Shown piece by piece: positions 8,720 to 16,568 of a DNA stretch of 44,758 nucleotides. The notes under the pieces were generated by a model. The model was not told the origin of the DNA, did not search any database, and worked only from the letters and a program-made list of their open reading frames with translations. Numbering within the stretch: position 1 is the first letter of the stretch; each line of letters starts with the position of its first letter. The translations under genes and the position numbers were made by a program. The stretch is from UBA7985 sp965661545. GTDB taxonomy: Bacteria; Pseudomonadota; Alphaproteobacteria; UBA7985. The DNA lies in assembly GCA_965661545.1 (NCBI GenBank), contig CBFIEF010000025.1, forward strand, positions 1 through 44,758. Direction: 5' to 3'.

Positions 8720-9445
8720 ATGGATCGCATTCGACTGGGCCTCTTGCAGGTCAATCACGACAAGAGCGACACCATCGGAGATCACTTCCCCGATGATGCG
8801 CACCGCTTCCGTGATGTGTTCGACGAGCAGGACCAGCGGTTTCGCTACAGGGTTTACATGACCATCGCCGGAGAACTGCCAGCAGATATTGACGAGCAGG
8901 ACGCTTATCTGATTACCGGATCGCCGCTTTCTGTGCTGGACGATCACGCGTTTCTGCCGCCGCTCTATGATTTTATTCGAGCTTGTCATGCCGCACGAAA
9001 GCCAATGATCGGCGCGTGTTTTGGCCATCAAGCCATTGCGGTTGCGCTGGGTGGACGGGTTGAGCGGGCTGTTTCGGGGTGGAATGTCGGCATCGACACC
9101 ACGCGGTTTGAGGGGCGGCGGGATTACATGCAGCCGTTGGACGACCTGAACTTTTATGCCTTTCACGAGGATCAAGTGACCGTCCTGCCCGAAGGCGCGG
9201 AGCGGATCGGTGTGTCGGAGAACTGCGAGAACGCGGCTTTCGTAATCGGGGACCACATCCTGACCACACAAATGCATCCAGAGTTCAACGCGCCGTTTAT
9301 GGAAGCGGTGCTGAACGAGTGCGATGCGTTGCTGGGCGAACAGGTTTTCCGCGCAGCCAAAGACTCACTCAACCGAACCAACGACGGACCGCGGTTTGCA
9401 CAATGGATGACACAATTTTTGGCCAAGGGAGTACGGGTGCCATGA
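8720..9445 (+). CDS. class I glutamine amidotransferase-like hydrolase (GMP-synthase GATase fold)
   Basis: Predicted to hydrolyse a gamma-glutamyl amide or glutamine-like bond. From ATG 8720 the protein has 241 residues. It carries the nucleophile elbow GACFGHQ with Cys100, and the His186/Glu188 pair in QMHPEF, completing the Cys-His-Glu triad. An upstream in-frame ATG at 8678 would add 14 residues; 8720 gives the natural fold start. The last four bases overlap the P450 start (ATGA), and a GS-like ligase follows the P450. Stand-alone GATases paired with GS-like ligases occur in gamma-glutamylation pathways (for example AtdA1/AtdA2 in aniline and the isopropylamine Ipu genes, from memory). It is of the GMP-synthase type rather than the PuuD peptidase-C26 type. 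Confidence 0.87.
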   Translation: MDRIRLGLLQVNHDKSDTIGDHFPDDAHRFRDVFDEQDQRFRYRVYMTIAGELPADIDEQDAYLITGSPLSVLDDHAFLPPLYDFIRACHAARKPMIGACFGHQAIAVALGGRVERAVSGWNVGIDTTRFEGRRDYMQPLDDLNFYAFHEDQVTVLPEGAERIGVSENCENAAFVIGDHILTTQMHPEFNAPFMEAVLNECDALLGEQVFRAAKDSLNRTNDGPRFAQWMTQFLAKGVRVP

Positions 9446-10713
9446 CACAGGCTCATCAGGCGATTGACGCCACAGCGCACGACGACGGTCATCTCGACCT
9501 GAGCGACCACGATAGCTTTACCGGCGGTGTGCCGCACCGGACCTTTGAACGACTGCGCGCCGAAGACGCAGTACACTGGACGCCAGAATGCGACGGGGGG
9601 CGCGGCTTTTGGTCCGTCACGGGGCACAAAGACATCATGACGGCCAATGGCAACAACGCGGTCTTCAGCAGCGGGCAGGGCATCCGGATTGAGGACCAGA
9701 GCCACGAAGAATATATGGCCCGGCGCACATTCCAAGAAACTGATCCGCCGGAACACCGCCTGACTCGGCGTTTCCTCAACCCCGCATTTTCTCGGCCCGC
9801 GATCACGCGCTATGAGGAACTGGTGCGGGAGCTGGCGTCGGACATTGCTGAAGAGGCCTTTGCCCGCGATGAGTTTGATGCCGTCGAGGCGCTGGCCAAG
9901 AAACTGCCGATGATGATGCTGGGGCGGATCCTAGGCGTGCCGGATGCGGACTTGCCGTTTTTGGTGGAAAAAGGTGACGCGCTGATCGGGAACACAGACC
10001 CCGACTTTACCGATACCATCGTCGATAAGGTCGATACGGAGGCCTATCGTTTTATGCCGTTCCGCAGCCCGGCCGGGGTTGCGTTGTACGACTATGCTCA
10101 AGCGGTGATGGACGGAAAGAAAGACGTTGACCCTGAGGGCATTCTTGCGCGCGTGCTGGGCGCGAACGACGAGCAAGGGGTCATGGAGGCGCGGGACTTC
10201 AAGAACTTCTTCTGTCTGTTGGTCGCCGCTGGAAACGATACCACACGCTACTCGATCGCCATGGCGCTGTATCAACTGACACAGAACCCGACCTTGCTGG
10301 CGCAGCTGAAAACCGGGAGCGTGTGGAACACGGCGCCGGATGAGTTCATCCGCCTAGCGTCCCCCACCATGCACTTTCGCCGGACAGCGACGGAAGATAC
10401 GGAATTGGGCGGGAAGGCCATCGCCAAGGGGGACAAGGTGATCCTGTGGTTTGTTTCGGGCAACCGGGATAAGGCGGTCTTTGATGACCCGCACGGAGTC
10501 AATTTGGCGCGAGATCCGAACCCGCATCTGGCCTTTGGTCAGGGGGGCGTGCATCTGTGTCTCGGGATGTGGTTGGCGCGGCTGGAAGTTCGTGTGATCC
10601 TCGAAGAAATCGCGGCGCGCGTCTCTGGTATGGAGGCGTTGGACCAGCCGAGCTGGACGCGGTCAAACTTCATTTGCGGGGTTAAAAGCCTGCCTGTGCG
10701 CATTCGGCGCTGA
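9442..10713 (+). CDS. cytochrome P450, soluble bacterial type
   Basis: Haem-thiolate monooxygenase, cytoplasmic, needing an electron-transfer partner. The 423-residue protein shows the I-helix VAAGNDTTR (261-269) with the acid-Thr pair, the ExxR Glu301-Arg304, HFRRTATED, and the haem loop FGQGGVHLCLG with Cys373. The loop has one residue more between Phe and Cys than the common FGxGxHxCxG and resembles the CYP125-type loop. ATG 9442 is chosen because it forms an ATGA overlap with the amidotransferase; an in-frame ATG lies at 9403. No ferredoxin or reductase gene is nearby. Lying between an amidase and a GS-like ligase, it may hydroxylate or N-dealkylate an amine or gamma-glutamyl amide. That role is inference. 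Confidence 0.93.
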   Translation: MTQAHQAIDATAHDDGHLDLSDHDSFTGGVPHRTFERLRAEDAVHWTPECDGGRGFWSVTGHKDIMTANGNNAVFSSGQGIRIEDQSHEEYMARRTFQETDPPEHRLTRRFLNPAFSRPAITRYEELVRELASDIAEEAFARDEFDAVEALAKKLPMMMLGRILGVPDADLPFLVEKGDALIGNTDPDFTDTIVDKVDTEAYRFMPFRSPAGVALYDYAQAVMDGKKDVDPEGILARVLGANDEQGVMEARDFKNFFCLLVAAGNDTTRYSIAMALYQLTQNPTLLAQLKTGSVWNTAPDEFIRLASPTMHFRRTATEDTELGGKAIAKGDKVILWFVSGNRDKAVFDDPHGVNLARDPNPHLAFGQGGVHLCLGMWLARLEVRVILEEIAARVSGMEALDQPSWTRSNFICGVKSLPVRIRR

Positions 10714-10754
10714 ACCAAATCTAACCTTTAGTCATTCGTGGGACGATCAGAGCC

Positions 10755-12029
10755 ATGACCATCAATCGAACACGCGCACTTTTCTGTGATCTGCTGAATC
10801 TGCCACGGGGTAAATACGTTGCTCCGCATGTGGTTGCCAATGGGGGCCATGTTGGCTTTGCTCGAGCGGCGCTGGCGGTGTCCTATGACCGTGACTTGCT
10901 GCAAATGCCCGGGACTGGTGTGTTTGAAGGAGTGCCAGACATGGATTTGGTGCCGGATGCGGAGCGGCGCTTGGGCTGGCAAGACGGTGTCGAGATCGCG
11001 CTGGGTGACCTGCATGCGCGCGGCGAGCCCTTTGGCCTGTGCGCGCGCGGGGCGTTGCGGCGGACGGTAGCCCAGTGGCAAGAGCGGGGTTTGACGCCGA
11101 AGATTGGGATTGAGCTGGAAGCCTATGTGTTCGAGCGCGGTGAAGACGGGACATTCCGCCCCTATGGCACGCCGGGCGCCTTTGTTTACGGCACAGGGCC
11201 GCAGAACGATCCGGCGGGTTTGATGGATGCCATTTGGACCCAAGCCCATGCCTGCGACATTCCCATTGAGTCGATGAATGGCGAGTATGACAACGGCCAA
11301 TTTGAGCTGACGCTTTGCTTTGGTGACGCGATCAAGGCCTGTGATGACGCGTTTTTACTGCGGATTCTGGCGCGGGAAATCGCGGCTGAAAAGGGGTTGA
11401 TCCTGACCTTCTTGCCCAAGCCCATCCCGGAGCGGGGTGGGTCGGGCGTGCACGTGAACTTCAGCTTTGCCGACAAGAACGGCGACAATGCGATTGCGCC
11501 CACCGGTACGCTTTCGGACGTGGCCAAAGGCTGTGTGGCAGGCTTGCTGCACCACCACGAAGCACTGGCAGGCGTCCTCGCGGCAAACGTAAACTCCTAT
11601 GACCGCCTGACCCCGGCATCGATGGCGGGCTATTGGTGCAACTGGGCGGATGATCACCGCATGACGACGGTTCGCACTACGGTCAACTCGCCAAAATCAG
11701 CGCGCTTGGAGCATCGCATGGCGGACGGCTCTGCGAACCCCTATTTGGCGGTGCATGCGGTGCTGCAGGCAGCGATGTTGGGAGTGGAACAGGGCTATGA
11801 CTGTCCGGCAGAGGAAGACCTTGACTGCATTGAGAATGTGCGGGCGACGCGGCATGTGCCGACATCGCTGAAAAAGGCGGTGGATGCTTTGGACAAAGAC
11901 AGCGCGCTGCGCGGGGCTTTGGGCGCGTTGTTGGTTGATGGTTTGGTGTTTATCAAGCGGGACGAGGCGAAGCGCTTGGAAAGCGCCAGTGTGGACGAGG
12001 TGCGCGATTTTTACCTGCCGTTCGTTTGA
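10755..12029 (+). CDS. glutamine-synthetase-like gamma-glutamyl ligase
   Basis: Predicted ATP-dependent ligase joining the glutamate gamma-carboxyl to ammonia or an amine. At 424 residues it is slightly short for the PuuA/GlnA class but has both domains: an N-terminal part with PRGKYV and DMDLVPD, then the catalytic barrel with metal ligands in IGIELEAY (Glu120, Glu122) and GEYDNGQFEL (Glu177, Glu184), GSGVHVN and RLEHRMADGSANPYL. The GSGVHVN loop has Asn where many enzymes have His. It follows the P450 by 41 bases and is closed by a strong hairpin terminator. The amidotransferase, PuuC-like dehydrogenase and aminotransferase in the locus favour gamma-glutamylation of an amine rather than nitrogen assimilation. 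Confidence 0.88.
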   Translation: MTINRTRALFCDLLNLPRGKYVAPHVVANGGHVGFARAALAVSYDRDLLQMPGTGVFEGVPDMDLVPDAERRLGWQDGVEIALGDLHARGEPFGLCARGALRRTVAQWQERGLTPKIGIELEAYVFERGEDGTFRPYGTPGAFVYGTGPQNDPAGLMDAIWTQAHACDIPIESMNGEYDNGQFELTLCFGDAIKACDDAFLLRILAREIAAEKGLILTFLPKPIPERGGSGVHVNFSFADKNGDNAIAPTGTLSDVAKGCVAGLLHHHEALAGVLAANVNSYDRLTPASMAGYWCNWADDHRMTTVRTTVNSPKSARLEHRMADGSANPYLAVHAVLQAAMLGVEQGYDCPAEEDLDCIENVRATRHVPTSLKKAVDALDKDSALRGALGALLVDGLVFIKRDEAKRLESASVDEVRDFYLPFV

Positions 12030-12052
12030 TCAGGGAGTCTTGGCCAAATGGA

Positions 12053-12084
12053 ACCTTCTAGGAGGCAAATGCCCCCTAGAAGGT
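12053..12084 (+). terminator. strong hairpin terminator after the GS-like gene
   Basis: A 14-base-pair stem with one A/C mismatch (12053-12066 with 12071-12084) closes over an AAAT loop and is followed by GCTCTTTTCTT. It lies 24 bases after the GS-like stop and fits an intrinsic terminator ending the amine operon. Confidence 0.75.
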
Positions 12085-12330
12085 GCTCTTTTCTTCGACG
12101 CTGCGCGTCGCACCCCGCTGACGCGGGGAAGCAAATCGGTTCTTCGTTGATTGATTTTTGTCTTCACGCCAGCGGGACGGCGGCGCTGCCGCCGGTCGGC
12201 TAGCGCCTCCGGGCCTGATGGCAGTATTTATTGCTTTGGGGTCAGCGCTGAGGGGTTTTTGGGGTTTTGACACCTGCGCAGTTAGGGCACAACGGATCCC
12301 CTATCAAACACCGACAAAGAGCCTTACCCC
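12085..12330. other. gene-free spacer with clustered GC palindromes
   Basis: The spacer between the GS-like gene and ytoQ (about 300 bases including the terminator) has no convincing gene. It contains at least three small GC-rich palindromes: CGACGC/GCGTCG (12096-12110), CCCCGC/GCGGGG (12113-12128) and CGGCGGC/GCCGCCG (12178-12194). An AT-richer stretch, which may hold the ytoQ promoter, follows at about 12215-12270. The palindromes could be REP-like extragenic elements, but no second copy is visible in this window. Confidence 0.5.
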
Positions 12331-12771
12331 ATGTTGAACGTTTATCTGTCCGGCGAAATCCACACCAACTGGCGCGACGCCATCATCGAGCAGTGCGCTG
12401 GTCTTGGCATCGATTTCTCTGGTCCTGTGACCGATCACGCGCTGTCTGATGACTGCGGCCCCCTGATTACCGGGCCAGAAGCGGACAAGTTCTGGCACGA
12501 TCAGCGCAGCGCCAAGCTTAACGCCATTCGCATCCGCAAGGGCATTGAAGACTGTGATGTCATCGTTGTGTGCTTTGGCGAGAAATACCGCCAGTGGAAT
12601 GCGGCGTTTGACGCGGGCTATGCCGCGGCGCTGGGCAAGTCGATCATCGTCATGCACGGACCCGATCACCAGCACGCGCTCAAGGAAGTTGATGCGGCGG
12701 CCATGGTCGTTACCGAAACGCCAGAGCAGGTGGCTAAGGCGCTGCGCTATGTCGTCAATGGCGCGCTCTAA
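12331..12771 (+). CDS. ytoQ: YtoQ-family protein
   Basis: A 146-residue cytoplasmic protein beginning LNVYLSGEIHTNWRDAI, with a small alpha/beta fold related to nucleoside 2-deoxyribosyltransferases (YLSGEI, then CDVIVVCFGEKYRQWNAAFDAGYAAALGKSIIV). The overall form and length match the YtoQ family, whose biochemical role is not established to my knowledge. The conserved FDAGYAAALGK.I motif is the part that in deoxyribosyltransferases lines the nucleoside pocket. It stands alone between the spacer and the convergent metallo-hydrolase, nine bases from its end, so it has no informative operon context. Confidence 0.85.
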   Translation: MLNVYLSGEIHTNWRDAIIEQCAGLGIDFSGPVTDHALSDDCGPLITGPEADKFWHDQRSAKLNAIRIRKGIEDCDVIVVCFGEKYRQWNAAFDAGYAAALGKSIIVMHGPDHQHALKEVDAAAMVVTETPEQVAKALRYVVNGAL

Positions 12772-12780
12772 GCCTCGTCG

Positions 12781-13641
12781 CTAGAACGGGATTTCCATCA
12801 AGTCGCGACCCACGGTGATCTGGCCGTCGAAGGTCGTACCCACGGCTTGCTCGAAGTCTTCGACGGTGGTGCCGCGGTCGCCGATGTCAGGAACATAGTG
12901 ATTGAGCACCAGATGCTTGGTTGCCGCTTGGGTGGCGATCCGGCCCACGTCTTCGCACGATGTGTGCGAGGCTTCGAAGTGGTCCCACAGAGTGGGCTTC
13001 ACCGGTTTCATGTACTCACAGATTTTCTTAGCGCCGGGGACGAACATGGCCTCGTGCACCAAAATGTCAGCGTCTTTGGCGAACTCGGCGAGTGGCGGGA
13101 AGTAGGTGGTGTCCGCGCCAAAAACCACAGTGCCCGCCGCGGTCTCGAACTTGAAGGCGTAGCAGTGGTGAACCGGTGGATGGATCACGCGCAGGCAGGA
13201 GACTTTGACGCGTTCGTCTTCGTAGACCGCGCCTTCGCTGATTTCTTCCCACGTGACGATCTCGCGCAAATCTGTCGCGCCCTCGTCCTTAACCCGGATG
13301 TTGATGTCAAAGGATTGGCTGAGCAGGAAGTGCTCCATCAGGTTTGCCACACCCGGCGCGCCGTAAATCTTCATCTCTGACATAGGGCCAGAGGTCCAGC
13401 CGGTCTGAATGAAACCGCCCAGCTCAAGATTGTGGTCGGAGTGGTTGTGGGTCAGGAAGATCCGGTCGATGTCAAAGGGCAGGAAACCGGCGTTGCACAC
13501 CTGTCGGGTAACGCCCAAGCCGGCATCGATCAGGTAGGGCTTGCCCTCAACCACCAGCAAGTTGGAGGTCGGCCAGGCCGTGCCTTTGCCAATGCGCGGG
13601 CCGCCTTTGGTACCCAACAAAATCAAACGGTTGTCGCTCAT
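12781..13641 (-). CDS. metallo-beta-lactamase-fold hydrolase
   Basis: Predicted zinc-dependent hydrolase of 286 residues. The metal motif THNHSDH (His65, His67, Asp69, His70) is intact, followed by a further His in the IHPPVHH region, Asp in FGADTTYF and a C-terminal His in LVLNHY. The arrangement resembles RNase-Z/arylsulfatase-like members of the superfamily that act on small molecules. No signal peptide is seen, so it is cytoplasmic. It lies 35 bases downstream of pobA on the same strand and is probably co-transcribed, suggesting a role with aromatic acids such as ester or lactone cleavage. That link is inference from position only. Confidence 0.85.
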   Translation of the reverse strand: MSDNRLILLGTKGGPRIGKGTAWPTSNLLVVEGKPYLIDAGLGVTRQVCNAGFLPFDIDRIFLTHNHSDHNLELGGFIQTGWTSGPMSEMKIYGAPGVANLMEHFLLSQSFDINIRVKDEGATDLREIVTWEEISEGAVYEDERVKVSCLRVIHPPVHHCYAFKFETAAGTVVFGADTTYFPPLAEFAKDADILVHEAMFVPGAKKICEYMKPVKPTLWDHFEASHTSCEDVGRIATQAATKHLVLNHYVPDIGDRGTTVEDFEQAVGTTFDGQITVGRDLMEIPF

Positions 13642-13676
13642 TACTTTGTTTCCTGTCCGTCTTGTGTGTGCTCGGC

Positions 13677-14858
13677 TTAAAACGGCAAGCCGACGTAGTT
13701 TTCAGCGATTGTTGACTGGCCTGCCTCAGAGCTGCGGATGTAGTCGAACTCAGCCCTCTGCATACGCTTTTCAAAGCCCGAATGCTCGGGAAATTGATGC
13801 ATCATAGAGGTGAGGTACCAGCTGAAACGCTCGATTTTCCAAACCCGCGCCAGCGCGTCCAGCGAGTAGCTTTCCAGCGCGGCGTCGCTGCCGCTGCTTT
13901 TCCACAGTGCAATGGCCCGTGACAGGCGGCGCACATCGGCAAAAGCGAGGTTCAACCCCTTGGCCCCGGTTGGCGGCACAATGTGCGCGCTGTCCCCGGC
14001 GAGAAACAATCGGCCATAGCGCATGGGCTCGGACACGTAGGACCGAAGCGGCGCGATGGATTTCTCAATCGGTTCACCTGTTTTGACCTGCTGCCCCAAA
14101 GTGCCCAGCCGGTGGGTAAAGGCTTCCCAGAAGCGCTCCGTGCTCCAATCGTCCACGGTCTCGCCCGGGGCGGATTGCACGTAATAGCGGCTGCGGGTTT
14201 CTGAGCGCATGGACGCCAGCGCAAAGCCGTCTTCGTGGTTGGCGTAAATCACGTTGTGAGCAACAGGTGGTTCGTCGACCAAAATGCCGAGCCAGCCAAA
14301 GGGGTATGTGCGCTCAAACTCGCGGCGTTTGACCATCGGAATCGCTTGGCGGCTGGCGCCGTGAAAGCCGTCGCAGCCGCCGATGATCTCAGCGGTTACC
14401 GTGACAGGCTCGCCGCTGGGGTCGGTAAAATGGACCTTGGGCGCATCGCTTTGAACGTCACTCAAGCCAGCGTCGGGGCAGTCCCAGAAAATCTGCTGCC
14501 CACGGGCCTCACAGGCCTCGACCAAATCTTTGGTGATTTCCGTTTGGCCGTAGACGATCACGTTGTGCCCGGTGATGGCCTTGACGGGGATCTCGAAGGA
14601 CTCCCCGTCAAAGGACAGGATCACGCCATCGTGGGGAATGCATTCGGCGTGCAGGCGATCGGCACAGCCGGCTTCTTCCATGCCCTCAACCGTGCCACGC
14701 TCCAAAATGCCTGCGCGGATCCGCTCCAGCACGCGTTGCTTCGAGGTGCGCTCGACAACAACGCTAGCAATGCCCGACTGGTGCAACAGCTGGCTGAGCA
14801 GAAGCCCTGCCGGGCCAGCGCCAATGATCGCGACCGTTGTTTTGAGTTCTCGGGACAT
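13677..14858 (-). CDS. pobA: 4-hydroxybenzoate 3-monooxygenase
   Basis: FAD-dependent hydroxylation of 4-hydroxybenzoate to protocatechuate using NAD(P)H and oxygen. The 393-residue length is exactly that of characterised PobA. The sequence shows the dinucleotide-binding fingerprint IIGAGPAGLLLSQLL (10-24), the ERIRAGILERGTVE segment typical of PobA, the GCDGFHGASR motif and GDSAHIVPPTGAKGLNLAFADV that contacts FAD. No pobR regulator or protocatechuate dioxygenase (pca) gene lies in the window, so the ring-cleavage steps must be encoded elsewhere. The 110 bases upstream carry the promoter region shared with the divergent esterase gene. Confidence 0.95.
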   Translation of the reverse strand: MSRELKTTVAIIGAGPAGLLLSQLLHQSGIASVVVERTSKQRVLERIRAGILERGTVEGMEEAGCADRLHAECIPHDGVILSFDGESFEIPVKAITGHNVIVYGQTEITKDLVEACEARGQQIFWDCPDAGLSDVQSDAPKVHFTDPSGEPVTVTAEIIGGCDGFHGASRQAIPMVKRREFERTYPFGWLGILVDEPPVAHNVIYANHEDGFALASMRSETRSRYYVQSAPGETVDDWSTERFWEAFTHRLGTLGQQVKTGEPIEKSIAPLRSYVSEPMRYGRLFLAGDSAHIVPPTGAKGLNLAFADVRRLSRAIALWKSSGSDAALESYSLDALARVWKIERFSWYLTSMMHQFPEHSGFEKRMQRAEFDYIRSSEAGQSTIAENYVGLPF

Positions 14859-14968
14859 ACTATGTAGCTTTCCAGCTTGTGGTCAGTGACATGTTACGCT
14901 TGTGATGTGTTTGTAGGATATTTCACTCAAGAGTGTAAGGTAAAAGCACTGAAGCGAAGGCTAGATTA

Positions 14969-15607
14969 ATGCGAATTTTGGTGTACGGCGACTCAAACTC
15001 TTGGGGTTATTTGGACGATGGCTTGCAGCAGCGCTTTGCCGACCGTTGGCCAGTCGTGATGGCGCGCAAAGCGGAGGGCTTGGGCGCAGTGCTGATCGAG
15101 GAATGCTTGTCAGGCCGAACGACCAATTTGCGAGACCCCGAAATGGGCGATCATGTCGATGGAGCCGCACCGCTGAAGGCGATCTTGCAGTCGCACAAAC
15201 CCTTGGATCTCATGCTCATCATGCTCGGGACCAACGACCTCAAGAGCCACTTTGACCGTTCAGTGGATGAGATCGTGGCGGGCCTTGCGGGCTTGTCTGA
15301 CATTGTGGCGGAGAGTGAGATTTGGGATGGCCCGGTCGGTGCGCGGTTGGGGTTTATCGCGCCGCCTGCGCTGGGGCTGCGTGCCGATGATCCGGCGTGG
15401 GAGTGGGCGCAGAACTGGCGGAACGGGCGGGCCAAGTCAGTGGCGCTGACCAGCAAACTGGAGGCTCTGTGTCAGGCGCGAGGGCACCTTTTTTTCGACG
15501 GTAACCGAGGTGCAGTGTCTTCGACCCGGGATCCGATCCATTGGGACGAAGCCACGCATGTGCGCATGGGCGCAGCGGTGGCGACTTGGTTGGCTAAAGT
15601 CCTGTAA
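14969..15607 (+). CDS. SGNH/GDSL hydrolase, arylesterase type
   Basis: Serine esterase or acyltransferase of 212 residues. Block I YGDSNSWGY gives nucleophile Ser9, block III is MLGTNDLK, and block V DPIHWDEATH supplies the catalytic Asp-His. The segments LSGRTTNLRDPE and LDLMLIMLGTND strongly recall the Mycobacterium smegmatis acyltransferase/arylesterase MsAcT. No signal peptide is evident, so it is probably cytoplasmic. It is divergent from pobA and convergent with the epoxide-hydrolase-like gene, with a 14-base overlap of the 3' ends. An aryl ester supplying 4-hydroxybenzoate would be a possible substrate, but nothing in the sequence proves it. Confidence 0.88.
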   Translation: MRILVYGDSNSWGYLDDGLQQRFADRWPVVMARKAEGLGAVLIEECLSGRTTNLRDPEMGDHVDGAAPLKAILQSHKPLDLMLIMLGTNDLKSHFDRSVDEIVAGLAGLSDIVAESEIWDGPVGARLGFIAPPALGLRADDPAWEWAQNWRNGRAKSVALTSKLEALCQARGHLFFDGNRGAVSSTRDPIHWDEATHVRMGAAVATWLAKVL

Positions 15608-16568
15608 CGAAATCCAGTAAAGCGGCTGTTACGGCCTCCGGGCGTTCCTGCTGGATCCAGTGGCCTGCGCCTTCGATGATGGTCAGGCCGCGCAAGTCTG
15701 ACAGCAACTCACCCGCACTTTCGTACGCATCGCGCCCGGGCACAAAGCTGCGCACCGGGTCGAGCGAACCGGCGATAAAGGTGGAGGGCTGGCTGATGGA
15801 CTGCACGCCATAGTTGGGCAGGGCATGGTAATCCCGATCGATGTTGCGGTATCGGTTAAAGGGGCCACGGAAGCCGGAGCGGGTGAAGTTCTCTGCAAAC
15901 GTGTTCAGTTCAGCCGCGCTCATCCACGCCGGAAATGGTTCAGGCAGAGGAAGGTGGTCGAGCAGGGGCTGGTTGACGGTCAACGAGGGCCAAACGCCGC
16001 CGGTTTTGGCCGCATCTCCGGACAGGGCGAAGTAGATCTTGGCCAGCGCGGCCCGAGGGTCAGCTTCAAAAGCAGCTTCGGCCACGCCTTCGTTCTGAAA
16101 ATACACCTGATAGAAAAACCGGTCTTTGTCCGTATACAGCCGATCCCACAGCGCTAAGGGCGGCAAGGCGGCGCGGCGGAAGTACGGCACGCTCAAACCG
16201 GCGACAGCGCTGATCCGTTCTGGAAAAGCCAGTGCGGTATTCCAGACAATAGGACCACCCCAGTCATGGCCGATCAACACGGCGGACTCCTCGCCGAAAT
16301 AATCGATAACGCCCAACAAGTCGGCCATCAGCTCGGTCATGGCATAAGCATCAACCGGTGCTGGACGGTCGCTTTGGCCGTAGCCCCGCACGTCAACGGC
16401 GCAGACGGTGAACCCGGCTTGCGCCAAGGGGCTGATTTGGTGGCGCCAGCTGTAGGACAGCTCCGGCCAGCCATGGACGAGAAGCAGCAGCGGGCCGTTG
16501 CCTGCGACTTGGGCGTGGAGCGTAATCCCGTTGGTGGGAATAAGCCGCGATTTTGGCTCGTAAGACAT
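15594..16568 (-). CDS. alpha/beta hydrolase, epoxide-hydrolase/dehalogenase type
   Basis: Hydrolase of 324 residues with the oxyanion motif HGWPE (32-36), the nucleophile elbow IGHDWGG with Asp102 instead of Ser, and the C-terminal catalytic His in GAGHWIQQE. An Asp nucleophile plus HGWP indicates the soluble epoxide hydrolase/haloacid dehalogenase subgroup rather than a simple esterase. It is the last gene of the minus-strand tctD-tctE-CoA-transferase operon, its ATG overlapping the stop of the CoA-transferase by one base. The tight coupling suggests it acts in the same pathway as the transferase. The substrate is unknown. Confidence 0.87.
   Translation of the reverse strand: MSYEPKSRLIPTNGITLHAQVAGNGPLLLLVHGWPELSYSWRHQISPLAQAGFTVCAVDVRGYGQSDRPAPVDAYAMTELMADLLGVIDYFGEESAVLIGHDWGGPIVWNTALAFPERISAVAGLSVPYFRRAALPPLALWDRLYTDKDRFFYQVYFQNEGVAEAAFEADPRAALAKIYFALSGDAAKTGGVWPSLTVNQPLLDHLPLPEPFPAWMSAAELNTFAENFTRSGFRGPFNRYRNIDRDYHALPNYGVQSISQPSTFIAGSLDPVRSFVPGRDAYESAGELLSDLRGLTIIEGAGHWIQQERPEAVTAALLDFVTGL

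Noticed and set aside
14235..14867. 210-codon plus-strand frame opposite pobA
   Set aside because: Shadow of pobA, which has complete FAD motifs; no start signal or domain.
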